A stretch of 64,000 nucleotides of DNA from Diphasiastrum complanatum (Eukaryota; Streptophyta; Lycopodiopsida; Lycopodiales; Lycopodiaceae): positions 16,018,715 to 16,082,714 of the forward strand of contig CM055092.1 of assembly GCA_029204225.1 (NCBI GenBank), read 5' to 3'. The notes under the pieces were generated by a model that made no database searches, was not told where the DNA came from, and saw only the letters and a list, made by a program, of their open reading frames with translations. The position numbers were made by a program, and so were the translations under genes. Shown here piece by piece: positions 22,304 through 33,159 of the stretch (the first letter of the stretch is position 1; each line of letters begins with the position of its first letter).

Positions 22304-24850
22304 GAGGAGGAGAAGAAGAAGCTTTATTAATGTCTTTTCCATGCCAAAAGGCATATAGACTATTGAAGTACATATCAAGTATGTGGTAACTGTGGAGCGT
22401 ATAAAACGACTCCAAAACTGTAATAAAGAAAAACATCTAGTGGAAGTTAAGATAACTACACAAATGAGAATGTTTGTGCATGATAGTCAAATGTATCCAT
22501 GTCAAGATGTCAGGTCTGTGCTGGCGCTGTAGAAGGATGTAATGCGGGCTGTAGCATGAGGAAGCGCAGGAGTAGGAGTCTGCTGACGTCACCTGTGAAC
22601 AGGAGCATGTATGGTGCGTCTCTGTGTAGGAGGTCTAGTGTGGCGTGTAACTCTCATGGCCGCCTGAGGCTGGGTGGTGCGTCATCTCTGCATCCTAGGT
22701 CTGCGAATGTCGTCGTAATCGCTGCCAGTCATGTCTGCATCAGAACGTGATCTTCTGCGAGAGAAGAAGGATGTAATCTAAGACGGTGTGCCTGGATAGG
22801 TATGCTGAGCTGTCTGACATAGGTCCTAAAGCAGGAGGGACATCTCACGTATCATAAGTGCCACACATTGGGGGTCCTCATATGAGATGAGGGACCGTAA
22901 TGTAATTGGTGTCTGATGAAAAAGGCAATGATATCACCCTCTGATCTCATAGTAAACTGGACATGTAAATAGGAAATGCTCCTCTGACTCGACCATAGAT
23001 AATGAACATAACTGACAAAGCCGCTCCTCTCGTGGGGTACCCTGGAAGAGTCCAGTCTCAATCGCCAACTGGTGTGAGGACACTCGGAACTAGCCCAGTA
23101 TAAACTGAAGCCCATGAGATAGTCCTGAGGTGAGATAGTGTGGCAAAACTGGAAATCCCACTGTGTCTAGCTCCAGAAGGTGTGTCCTATAATAGTCGGG
23201 TTTGACCCCGAGCTATCCCTGCCATGTTTGGCTCAAGTATGCTCTATAGAGAAGGCGTCTGATATACTCATGGGTGCCCGATGGAAGGTCTGTGATAGAA
23301 ATGCCAAGTGTATCCAGTATCCAGGAGGCCTGAGAGAACCATGATAGTCAATGCCCCTGATCATAAAGGTGTCGCGAGGAGGCAAGTGTTGTCTGTATGT
23401 ATCTCTGCTCATCTGTGGGTAACATCATAATACGCTGAATATATAGAATAAGCTGGAAGATGGCGGATAGCTGTATGGGTGGGACCGCAAACTCTATCAG
23501 GATAATCTGATGTGGGACAGATGGCTTAACCCGTATCATCCGAGATAGCATGAGAACCTGCAGTCGTGAAATACTGGCCCAATCCGATGATGTAAGACCC
23601 GCACACCATACCTCTGCTGCATATAGGGTTGTGGGAGTAACGAGAGTATCAAAAAGCTGACATTTACTCGGGGCATCCCGAATAAACCATCTGAAACAGA
23701 AACGCTCTAACTGGACAAGGGAGGTGTGACCCTTCCCAAGTCTGACGGAGGCTGCCTATCGCATGCCAAAGATAGGGGTTGTAAAAAGCACGCCAAGGTT
23801 AAGTGTCAGAAGATACGACCTCCAAGGGTTGCCCATCAAAGATGAGTTCCCAGCGTTGCATAAAAGCTCTCGATGTGTTGAAAACCATAACTTTGGTTTT
23901 CGATATGTTAACTTCCAATCCCCATCTACTGCAGAAGGCATGAAGACTGTCTAGCTGTTGCTGTAATCCCTCTCTGGTAGAAGATAGGAGGGCCACATCA
24001 TCTACATATAAAAGTATAGCAATCAAGATGCTCCCAAGCTTGCAACCTGTGCCACCGCATCTCTCAATAACTCTCTCAAGCTCGTCAATATATAGTCCAA
24101 ACAGGGTTGGGGATAGAGAACAATCTTGTTTCACGCCAATAGTGCTACAAATGTGATCTGAGATGTCGGTGTCACTCCGAAAACAGCCAAGGACTCTCTC
24201 ATTTACTGCCATCACTGCCAAGATCGTGTCAATAGAAAAACCAAGATCACATAGACGCTGAATGAGAAGGGAACATGGAACAGAGTCGAAGGCTTTCCTA
24301 AAGTCAACAAAACAACAATAGACCCACTCTCTCCTATTTTTAGCCTCCTCAATTATGGCCCGAAGGGTGACGATATGATCTATGGTGGAGTAGTGTGTCC
24401 TGAAACCCGCCTGGCCCAATGCATGTAATCTCCTAGACTCTACCTCAGTGAGGGGAGGAGGTGGGGTACAGGGGATGAATTCTCTCCAAAAGGCACCGGA
24501 GGAGGAACTGCAAAGGGAATCGACTAAACTTTTCCTTTTTTGAGTTTCATACATCTGTTTCTTCCGTCGGAGGGCATGATGGAAAGATCAACGAGCTGCA
24601 AGAAGGTGTGTATTATGTAATCTAGCTTGGGTGACTTGGAGATGGAGGAAACGACACTCGGCGTCAAACCAGGGAGGTCGGATAGGGTGTGACGAAGTGG
24701 GTGGGCGTCGATGTGGTTTGGAGGGAAAGGAAAATGATGCAGCGGTATGCAGTGAAGTGGTAAGAAATATAGCTTGTTTCTCCAATGGTGTGTGGTGGTG
24801 TAATAGATCCTAACACCACAGTAGGGCAAACACTAACGGATCCACCCAAC
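22301..24850 (-). pseudogene. LINE ORF2 (RT and C-terminal region), minus strand
   Basis: The C-terminal two thirds of a non-LTR retrotransposon ORF2. The RT reads HALGQAGFRTHYSTIDHIVT, YCCFVDFRKAFDSVP, then TIGVKQDCSLSPTLFGLYID and the catalytic LLYVDDVALLSS, then ISKTKVMVFNTS. Further on is a CX2CX9HX4C zinc-binding pattern (CQLCSLSMVESEEHFLFTC). Near the end come ITSFFSRRRSRSD (around 22763-22777, preceded by a TAG where other copies have Q) and a second ARITSFYSAS (around 22540). The RT style (YxDD, KTKVMVF) resembles CR1/L2/RTE-type rather than plant L1 elements; the clade is not certain. Several stops and shifts are present. The EN and ORF1 parts continue at 26533-27902, across a chromovirus insertion. 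Confidence 0.85.
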
Positions 24851-25167
24851 CTTGCCTACTCCCTGATATAGAGTAAGCCCCTCCTAGCCCAGTGTGAGGA
24901 CTGGTAGCATGCAACTGCCAAGTGTCGGCCATGTGGCACTGACGTGGCCGACTGCACGTCGGGACCCAACTGGGGGCCCTGCTCTGCTGACAGGGTCCCT
25001 AGACTGTGTTAGGCCCGCCATGGCTATGGACCGTGCTGGGGCACACTACTCACATTGTCTTGCCCTATTGGTCGTGTACACTGGACACGACCCTGATTGT
25101 GGTATCTAACCTATCTGTGTTCTCTAGGGTTCGGCACTGGTCACGAGTTCGTAACACTCCCTCCCCC
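24851..25167 (-). repeat. Chromovirus 3' LTR (partial borders)
   Basis: On the minus strand, the polypurine tract AAGGGGGAGGG is followed by TGTTACGAACTCGTGACC, the expected LTR start, right after the chromodomain stop. The far border near 24850-24893 is not certain. The sequence is GC-richer than its surroundings. Confidence 0.65.
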
Positions 25168-26532
25168 TTAAGAACCATCTTGGTCCTCTAAGACAAAGTC
25201 TGGAAAAATCTTGCGAAGGACGCTGCCTCTTTCCCAAGTGGCATTCTCAACAGGCTGATCATTCCACTTGACCAGATATTCTTGGTATAAAGTATGATGA
25301 GTCTGCGTCTCTCTACTATCAAGAATCTCTTCTGGTTCATGTGGAGGTTGCTGAGGATCCAATGGGAGAACTAGAACACTGTCCCTACTAGATTTTTTGA
25401 TCTGGTTAAGGCTTCTCGTAACTGACTTACATGAAAGACAGGAAAAACCTTACTACTGTGTGGGAGTTCTAGTTCATAGGTGACCTTGCCTAGTCTCCTA
25501 CTGATGGTAAAGGGACCACAATACCTTGGAGACAACTTAGCACACACTCCTGATTTGAGAGTTTTAGAGTCAACTGGAACTCTCAAGTAGACTTTCTCAC
25601 CAACAGAGAACTGCACATCCCGTCTGTGTGGATCTGCATAATGCCTGGCTCGATCCTGGGACTGCCTAATGCTACGCTTAGCATGTTCTATCATCTGGTT
25701 TAGGTCCTCTAAAACGTTTCTGGCTGCTTCAACTTTTTCTTGTTTAAACCCTACAGCTGTGGGTGAGCGTGGCTGAAAACCGTACATCAGGCTGTATCCC
25801 GTAGCTGAATGTTTGGTACTGTTGTAAGCAAACTCTAATATCAAGAGATACTCCTCCCAATTAGTCTGCTTCTTGTTGACGTATGCATGAAGCATATCCT
25901 CTAGCACCTGATTTACCCTCTCTGTTTGACCGTCTGTCTGTGGATGGTCGGTGGTACTCATATTAAGTTTAGTATGGAGATGATGGAATACTGCCCTCCA
26001 AAAATTTCCATTAAACTTACTGTCCCGGTCGTTGAGTATGCCGGAAGGTAGACCGTACAATTTAAATAGCGCATCTACAAACAACCTCGCTAACTCTGGA
26101 GCTCTTACGGTTGTTTTGGTCGGAATAAAATGAGCCATTTTGGTCAGACGGTCAACTGTGACCCATTTAACGTCATTACCCTTTTCGGTTTTAGGCAGGC
26201 CTACTTTAAAATCCATGGAGATACTCTCCCATTTACCAGCTGGTATTTCTAAGGGCTGCAACAACCCTCCTGCCTTCAAACGCTCTACTTTATTTACTTG
26301 ACATTTTTGGCAACCGGTTAGATACTGTTGGACGTCCTTTTTCATACTGGGCCAAAAAAAATTGCCTACGAAGAAGCTCATAGGTCTTCTGTATGCCTGG
26401 ATGTCCCGCACTAGGATTGTCATGACATTCATAACCGATAGCTCGCCCAGTGATATGAGCCCATATGTATCGTGCCTGTGCATCATGTCGGAGAAACTCT
26501 ATAGCTGGTGTAGTGACTCTCGATAAAGACAT
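25168..26532 (-). pseudogene. Ty3/gypsy chromovirus integrase with C-terminal chromodomain
   Basis: A gypsy integrase inserts the cDNA. The frame shows the zinc-binding part (PSAGHPGIQKTYELLRRQ, then GCQKCQVNKVERLKAGG), the catalytic core (SMDFKVGLPKTEKGNDVKWV with the first D, LNDRDSKFNG with the second D, and DGQTERVNQVLEDMLHAY with E), then the GPF-type region SPRYCGPFTISRRLGKVTYE. A chromodomain follows (LYQEYLVKWNDQPVENATWE), the histone-reading module typical of chromoviruses. Frames 26532-26290, 26486-25371 and 25362-25168 overlap by small shifts, so it is slightly broken. Gag, protease, RT and the 5' LTR are missing. It sits inside a LINE endonuclease. Confidence 0.9.
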
Positions 26533-26795
26533 GCAACTCCACCCGAACCTCTGCCACTCGCTGATCGAGTCTCTCTCCTATAAACTAAATCCCATCTGTA
26601 ACCTGCAAATGTGGGTAGTCCTCTCTCTGGGCTCTCGTGTGTCTCCATAAAAAATAGTATATCTCTGTCTGTGATGAAGTCGGTAAGATCTCCAGCTATG
26701 GATGATGAGTGTATGCCATTACAGTTCCATACTCCAAGATGTAGGTGGTGTGGAGGGGGTCTCGGGATGCTCCCATGCCCGGGGACCCCGATTTC
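26533..26795 (-). pseudogene. LINE endonuclease N-terminus, interrupted by chromovirus
   Basis: The minus-strand reading gives VWNCNGIHSSSIAGDLTDF, DILFFMETHESPERGLPTF and RGSGGVACLYRES, the first blocks of the APE-type endonuclease that nicks target DNA for LINE priming. It aligns with the intact start of ORF2 at 35859. The frame ends at the chromovirus junction (about 26532). The rest of the endonuclease (AGDFNAR block) is missing, and the LINE resumes near 24850 beyond it, so the insertion came with loss of LINE sequence. Confidence 0.75.
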
Positions 26796-27902
26796 CTATA
26801 GGCTGTTTCCGGATGCAGTACCATCGAGGTACCGAACAACTCCATCACGGTAGATCACTCGTCTTCCGATAGCTTTGACGGTTTGGAGTGCTTGGCGTCT
26901 CTCTTCAACTTGGATATAGGTAAGGTCATCATCCATGAAGATTTTGGTGTCTTTCAATTTGGTTCTTTTCCGCAAGGTTTCCTTACGATATGTATGTGAC
27001 GTGAAGCGGAGGATCAAGGTAGCGGTGTCTTTTTTAGTATGCCATGTTGTATCCAAACCATCTACATTGTGTCCTAGGGTGGTGCATAAAAATCTTTCTG
27101 CTTCGTCAATGGCGTTTTGGGTGTCAACGATGGCTCGTACCCTAGTATTGAGAGCCTTGGAATCTGGAAATTTCTCTTCTGTAAGAGTAGTGGAAATGAA
27201 TGATGATTAGGGAGGGGACTTACTTCTACCATCGGCTGTCCAAGGTGGGCTGATAGCTTTGTTCTTGGTGATGATAGAAGCCCATGTTTTGGTCGACTCT
27301 TTGTGTTGGCTCAGTTGCTCTTCCAGATCTTGAATCTTCATCTTTGTCTCTTCTTGTGGTTGGGAAGCATATTTATTTTCCATTTCTGTCCGGAGTTGTT
27401 GGTTCTCTGTGCGTAGGAGGATGATTTCCAATTTCAGAGTTTGCACATCTGCTTTCAGTTCTTTCAGTTGGTAGGCTAGGAAATTCTCGAAAGATTTGGA
27501 GGTGTAGTCGGCATGAGACAGGAAGGGCGTATCTGGAGCAGCGCTGGTAGAGATGGGAGTGGAAGGGACAGGGGGTGAGGGAGGGCTCGAGTGGGATTGT
27601 TGTTGCGCAGCAGTGGGGGCAGGTGTTTGCGCAACAGGAGGGACCTGTTCAACAGGCTGGGCTGTGGAGGGGGAGTCGAGAGGAGGGGCAGTAGGTGGGC
27701 GGGGCAGCAGGTGGAGTGGAGGAGGGTGGAGCAGCAGATGGGCAGGGCAGGGCAACAGGTGGAGCGAAGGAAGAGGGCAGAGCATCCGATGGGTAGGGCG
27801 GGGCAGCGGGTGGAGCGGAGGAGGGGGGGCGGGGTGGAGGGTGATGGAGGGGGGGCGGGGAGGGGTGGGGGAGCAAGGGCTCCCCCTGGTTTTGCACGCC
27901 AT
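26796..27902 (-). pseudogene. LINE ORF1 (coiled coil and RRM-like), minus strand
   Basis: ORF1 proteins bind LINE RNA as a chaperone. The N-terminal part (27902-27207) starts with a P/S-rich low-complexity stretch, then a heptad-like coiled coil (AYQLKELKADVQTLKLEIIL, LLRTENQQLRTEMENK, QDLEEQLSQHKEST), then WASIITKNK. The C-terminal part (to 26796) reads ALNTRVRAIVDTQNAIDEAE, TLILRFTSHTYRKETLRKR and YIQVEERRQALQTV...GRRVIYRDGVVR, which fits an RRM-like fold followed by a basic C-terminal domain. The two parts are separated by a short frame break around 27200. The same architecture recurs in ORF1 at 28.5, 30.0 and 35.2 kb. Confidence 0.75.
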
Positions 27903-27934
27903 GGAGATGGAGGAGGAGGGCGGGGGGGGGGGGA

Positions 27935-27967
<33 letters not shown>

Positions 27968-27975
27968 GAAGTCGC
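27903..27975. repeat. G-run and (GA)n tract at LINE 5' side
   Basis: A G tract (27922-27933) followed by (GA)n to about 27972. On the minus strand this is (CT)n just upstream of the ORF1 start, so this LINE sits immediately 3' of a CT tract, like the plus-strand copies. Confidence 0.8.
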
Positions 27976-28021
27976 TTTCGTCATTGTAGATCCTGCCAAA
28001 AAAATTTCAGCTAACAAGAAA

Positions 28022-28330
28022 AAGCTCTAATACCATGTTATGAACAAATTCACAGATTTTGATATCAATGATGCATAAAAGGCAGCAAAAAGCATTCTCC
28101 AACTAAGAAACTGTATAAATATCAATGGTTGTCGATAGCTCAGGCAGATCTCCAAAATAGTACAACTCCCTTACAAGAAGCCCAAGACTCAAAATGATCA
28201 AAGCTACTAAATGACCAGCCTTAGTGGCTATTTATAGTGGACAGAACCTACCTCCCTTCATATAGAATTGCAAGGAAGGTGAAATTCAAAAATTAGGGCC
28301 AAAATTAGAAAACCATGTAGATGGTGTTTC
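28022..28330. other. Possible LTR remnant next to a primer-binding-like site
   Basis: GCTCTAATACCA (28024-28035) is the reverse complement of TGGTATTAGAGC, close to the tRNA-Met primer site. It abuts TGTTATGAAC at 28036, a plausible LTR border. This would be part of a minus-strand LTR element, but no second LTR or coding was found. Confidence 0.35.
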
Positions 28331-29632
28331 TAGGCACCTACTCCATAGCTGGCTGTTCCATCAATGGCGCCTGCTCCATCGCGGCTACTCCATCAAGCTG
28401 CTGAGCCTACCTGCATCGCGTTGTCCCGCCGTCCATCGCTGAGGGTGCCTATCTTGCTTGCCTATCCCTCAAATTTGCAAAAATGCCTCGTCGCAAAGGT
28501 GTTCTCCTTACTCCTGATCCATCATCTGCTTCCAACACCGCTTCACCCTCACATCCAGAACCAACTTCTCCTTCTACTTCTATGCCCGTTGCAGTTCCTA
28601 TCTCTCCATCAAATCCTATTCCCAACAATGAAACTATTGTAGCTTTTCCCTTGACTCTAGACATTCCAGAAGCACCTGCTTCTCTCTCCACATATCCCTT
28701 AGTCAGTCTTCTTCGTGAGGACCAACTCCGCCTATTTGAATACCTTAACAATCACAGAGAGAAACTTGCTTCCCATGATTCTCTGCTTCTTGTTGTGCAA
28801 TCGCACCTTCAGAAGCTGGACACTTCCATTGAAGCACTCAAGAACGAAGTTGCAGTTATCAAAAGTGAAGCTTCTTCCCAAATCGCTACTTCAGCTAAAA
28901 TTCAGCAGCTCGAAAATCAGGTGGAACAGCATCACACAGTTGTCCAATCATGGGCAGATGTACTTAAAGGTTCGTCTACAGTTGCCTCTCCAACTTCGAC
29001 CTCACCTTCATTTATCTCAGCCACGTTCACCGAGGGCCATCTGTGAGAACACAAAGCTCTCAATGTTCGTGTTAGAGGTATTCTGAACTCCCAAAATGTT
29101 GTTGAAGAAACTGAAAAGTTTTTGGAAGGAAATCTTCAGCACCATAGCAAAGGTATGGAAACTGCTTGGTGATCTAAGAAGGATCCAGATACTCTTCATC
29201 CAGTGCCTCACCAGCGTGAAGTTTTAGGGAAACAATCAAAACTGCATGATACCAAAATCTATTTGGACGAAGATCTTACTTTCATCCAAGTCCAAGAACG
29301 TAAGAAGGCAAGACAAGAAGCTCTATCAACTGGCAAACGGCTTATCTATCGTGACGGCATCATTAGATTTGTGGATTGTAAGCCTATAGTTAATGAGAGT
29401 TTTCATTTTAAGATAGAGTCTGAGTTAGAGAAATGAAGAGAGGTCCAGTTGCGCATGTACGTGGTACACGTACCATATTATCCTGGCTATATCACTCTCT
29501 TCTTAGTTAGTTTGGTTTTAGTTAGATTGTTTTGACAGCACTGATCCGTCTTGTTTCTATCTTATCTGATGTACTTGCTCGCATGTTACGCCTTTCGACA
29601 TGGAAAAGATGTTAATAAAGCTTTCTTTCTTT

Positions 29633-29638
<6 letters not shown>
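28331..29638 (+). mobile_element. ORF1-only LINE derivative, copy 1
   Basis: A unit with a LINE-like ORF1 and then, directly, the LINE 3' end, with no ORF2. ORF1 starts at 28483 (MPRRKGVLLTPDPSS): a P/S/T-rich N-terminus, a coiled coil (LFEYLNNHREKLASHDSLLL, LENQVEQHHTVVQSWADVLK), then an RRM-like part (ALNVRVRGILNSQNVVEE) and ERKKARQEALSTGKRLIYRD, ending at 29436. A TGA at 29044-29046 and one other stop break it. About 160 bp later come GACATGGAAAAGATG and TTAATAAAGCTTTCTTTC, the same 3' end as the autonomous LINEs. This is the layout of mammalian HAL1-type half-LINEs. Confidence 0.75.

Positions 29639-29704
<66 letters not shown>
29639..29704. repeat. (CT)n tail of LINE copy 1
   Basis: Sixty-six bases of CT after AAGCTTTCTTTCTTTCTTCG. 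The next LINE unit begins directly after it. Confidence 0.9.
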
Positions 29705-29707
<3 letters not shown>

Positions 29708-31038
29708 GGCCAGTGCCAGGGATGGCGGATGCTCTGTTGTGGGCGCCCTCCATCGCTGTTGCTGTTGGCCCTCCACCGCTGCCCTGCTGAGCCTCCATCT
29801 TTTCTACCCTGAGTTGCTGGCCCTCCATCGCTCTACCCTATTGTTGCATATCTGTTCCATCGCGACCCATCACGACTGCTCCATCGTTGTCCAATGCTGG
29901 TGCCCTGCCGCTGCAAGTGTGCCCTCGCTATTGCTGATCTTCTGCAGGTTTGAGCGGCCTCCTCCATCGCAATAAGATATGCCAGCCGTTGTCTCTATTC
30001 CTGAACCATCCTTTGTTTCCAGCATGGCTTCAGCATCTTCCTTACAGCCAGATCCGCCTACCCCTTCTCCTTCTATGCCTGTCACAGTTCCTATCTCCCC
30101 ATCAAACCCTATTCTTGATAATAGTGAAACTATTGTAGCTATTCCCTTGACTCCAAACACTCCAGTAGCACCTCCATATGCCTTGGTCAAACTTCTTCGG
30201 GATGATCAACTCCGTCTATTTGAATACCTTAACAATCACAGAGAGCAACTGGCTTCTCATGATTCTCTGCTTCTAGGGTTGCAATCGCATCTTCAGAAGT
30301 TGGATACTTCCATTCAAGAACTCAAGAACGAAGTTGTAGTTATAAAAAGTGAAGCTTCTTCTCAAATCGCTACTTCAGCTAAAATCCAACATTTTGAAAA
30401 TCAGGTGGAACAGCACCATACAGCTGTCCAGTCATGGGCAGATGTGCTTAAAGGTTCGTCAACAATTATCTCTCCACCTTCGCCTTCACCTTCGTTTATC
30501 TCAGCCACGTTCACTGAGAGCCGTCTGCGAGAACATAAAGCTCTCAATGTTCGTGTTAGAGGTATCCCGAACTCTCAAAATGTTGTCAAAGAAGCTGAGA
30601 AGTTTTTGGAAGGAAATCTTCAACACCATAGCAAAGGTATAGAAACTGCTTGGCGACCTAAGGACCTGGATACTCTTGTCATCCGCTTCACATCAGTGTC
30701 TCACCGGCGTGAAGTTTTAGGGAAGAGATTCAAATTGCGGGATACCAAAGTCTACCTGGACGAAGATCTTATGATAGTATTATCAGACTTGTCGATCAGA
30801 AGCCTATAGTTAATGAGAAGATTTTTGAGATAGAGTCTGAGATAGAGAAATGAAGAGATGTCCAGTTGAACATGTAAATGGTCTACGCACCATATAATCC
30901 TGGCTATATGAATCTCTTCTTAGTTAGTTAGTTAGTTTTGTTATTCTGCTTTGACGGCACTGATCCGTCTTTATCTGATGTACTCGTTCGTCTTATACGC
31001 CTTTTGGCATGAAAAGACGTTAATGAAGCTTTCTCTTT

Positions 31039-31042
<4 letters not shown>
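29705..31042 (+). mobile_element. ORF1-only LINE derivative, copy 2
   Basis: It starts immediately after the previous CT tail with a GC-rich leader holding repeated CCATCGC words. ORF1 begins at 29979 (MPAVVSIPEPSFVSSMASAS) and is open for 276 aa: a P/S-rich segment, the same coiled coil (LFEYLNNHREQLASHDSLLL), ASSQIATSAKIQHFENQVEQ, then the RRM-like ALNVRVRGIPNSQNVVKEAE and VIRFTSVSHRREVLGKRFKL. The frame ends early at 30809 because of a small deletion in the C-terminal domain (the ERKKARQEAL part is missing). The 3' end is TTGGCATGAAAAGACG and TTAATGAAGCTTTCTC. Confidence 0.75.

Positions 31043-31085
<43 letters not shown>
31043..31085. repeat. (CT)n tail of LINE copy 2
   Basis: CT run following AAGCTTTCTCTTTCTCTT, interrupted at 31086 by a word-repeat element. 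Confidence 0.9.

Positions 31086-31625
<540 letters not shown>

Positions 31626-31664
<39 letters not shown>
31626..31664. repeat. (CT)n microsatellite
   Basis: Third CT tract of the compound array. Confidence 0.9.
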
Positions 31665-31665
<1 letters not shown>

Positions 31666-32029
31666 TGCATTGAGGGATTTTGCTAGCTTTCTACCTGCAG
31701 GGGATCATAGCTTCTATGGGAATCAGACGTTTTCTTCGGAATTGATATTTTATTCTTCCTTTTTACTTTCCTCAGCAGAGCAGAAGCTCTTGCACCTGTA
31801 CCCTCTTCAGAGCTGGAGGTTAAGCTCTTATATGCCTTTTATGATTCTATATTGGATGTATCTTTAACTAGCTAGAGAGATTTCTATATTGTCTTTTCCA
31901 CTTAGACTAGCGATTTTTATGTTGTCCGACATGGACAGTGTTCCTACGAGATATGTACTTATTTCTTCTGTCTTATGTGCCCTTGGGCACCCAACAGACA
32001 TTAATATAATTTCTTTCTTTCTCTCTCTA
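31665..32029 (+). mobile_element. 5'-truncated LINE, 3' UTR and tail only (second subfamily)
   Basis: It matches the 3' end of the LINE at 38.95-39.22 kb: ATGGGAATCAGACG, CCTCAGCAGAGCAG, CTTGCACCTGTACCCTCTTC, TTAGACTAG and ATGTTGTCCGA. It ends with CCCAACAGACATTAATATAA, TTTCTTTCTTTC and a short CT run. It shows the full tail that the 39.2 kb copy has lost. Confidence 0.75.
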
Positions 32030-33159
32030 TACTTGTCACCCTCACAGTGGCGGTCATAGTGTGGTTGATTACCTCATGGGGTCACCGTCATCCATCCCTC
32101 TCATTCATAGATTCCATATCTCCCCTACCACCCTCTCTGATCATTCGTTCTTATCCTTCGCTATTGGCCACCTTCCACCATCACAACCTCGACACCAGTC
32201 CATCGTTCCCCGTGCACCCAAATACACCTTCCACTCCCTCTCCATCCCACTCTACCAGGAATCTCTCACCTCCTTACTTCACTCTTTTCCACACAGTGAA
32301 CCGCTTGAGTCACAAGCCGCCTTCCTCACCACCTGTCTCCACACTGCTGCTACTTTCGCTTTCCCCTCTAAACCTCATAAACACAAACCAGTGCATCCAC
32401 AATCATCCCGGCCTTTCCATCCACCATGTTATGGCACGGAATGCCGATCCCTTCACCACTCTGTCACACACGCGCGTTTCCACGCCCGCCATCTCCTCCG
32501 CTCCTCACGGCAATTGTACAATCGTACACTGTCGCAAAAAACGTGCCTATGATGACTCCGAAGGTAACTGTCTTGTGAACCTCCTCCTCAGCTCCTCCTC
32601 TAGTGCCTTTTGGCGTGAGTTTATCCCTCGTGCCCCACCCCCTCTACTGGACGATTTACATATCTGGACCGACTATGCTACCCAGCTTTACACTATACCC
32701 ACTGATACGCCCATCTCCATCTCTCCTCGACCTTCAGACTTCACCTTTTTCACCCTTGACCTGGTTCGGGCAGCAATCAAAAAGCTGAAAACCCACTGCA
32801 CCAGGGACATTGAAGACCTTGAATCTGAGCTATTGATTCACGCCTCCGATACTCTTGCCCCTACCTTATCCACTCTCCTTAACCATGCCGTTGTTGAGGG
32901 CTTCCCATCCTCTTGGTGCACCAACATCATACATCCTATCCATAAAAATGGTGACCCCATGGTACCTGGTAATTACCGCACTATTATGATTGACATGTTC
33001 TCGCGAAGCTATATGGCACCATCCTCCAGTCTGCAGTTAGCTCAGAGGCAGAGTCCAGGAGATTACATGCAGGCAGGGTTCTGCGCTAATTATTCCACTA
33101 TAGATCATATATTCACACTTCGAGCCCTCATTGAGGAAGCTAGACACAGTGGGGTTTAG
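32030..33159 (+). pseudogene. LINE ORF2: endonuclease end, linker and RT start
   Basis: This 5'-truncated copy begins inside the endonuclease (CHPHSGGHSVVDYLMGSPSS, split over two frames near 32045) right after the previous element's CT tail. It continues through the linker (AFWREFIPRAPPPLLDDLHI, SWCTNIIHPIHKNGDPMVPG) and the RT start (GNYRTIMIDMFSRS, GFCANYSTIDHIFTLRALIE). After EEARH the sequence jumps to WGLGVNLSKTKVMVFNTS in another frame at about 33150. Roughly 115 residues, including the catalytic Y-A-D-D box, are therefore deleted. This copy cannot make active RT. Confidence 0.85.

Noticed and set aside
22104-22436. Long S-L and R-E repeat proteins predicted across GA/CT tracts (also at 27649, 29551, 31020-31503, 46148, 55488, 59823)
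   Set aside because: They are translations of microsatellites (LINE tails or LTR expansion) without independent coding evidence.
27553-28014. Plus-strand G/W-rich proteins of up to 153 aa
   Set aside because: Antisense of the proline-rich ORF1 N-terminus of the minus-strand LINE.
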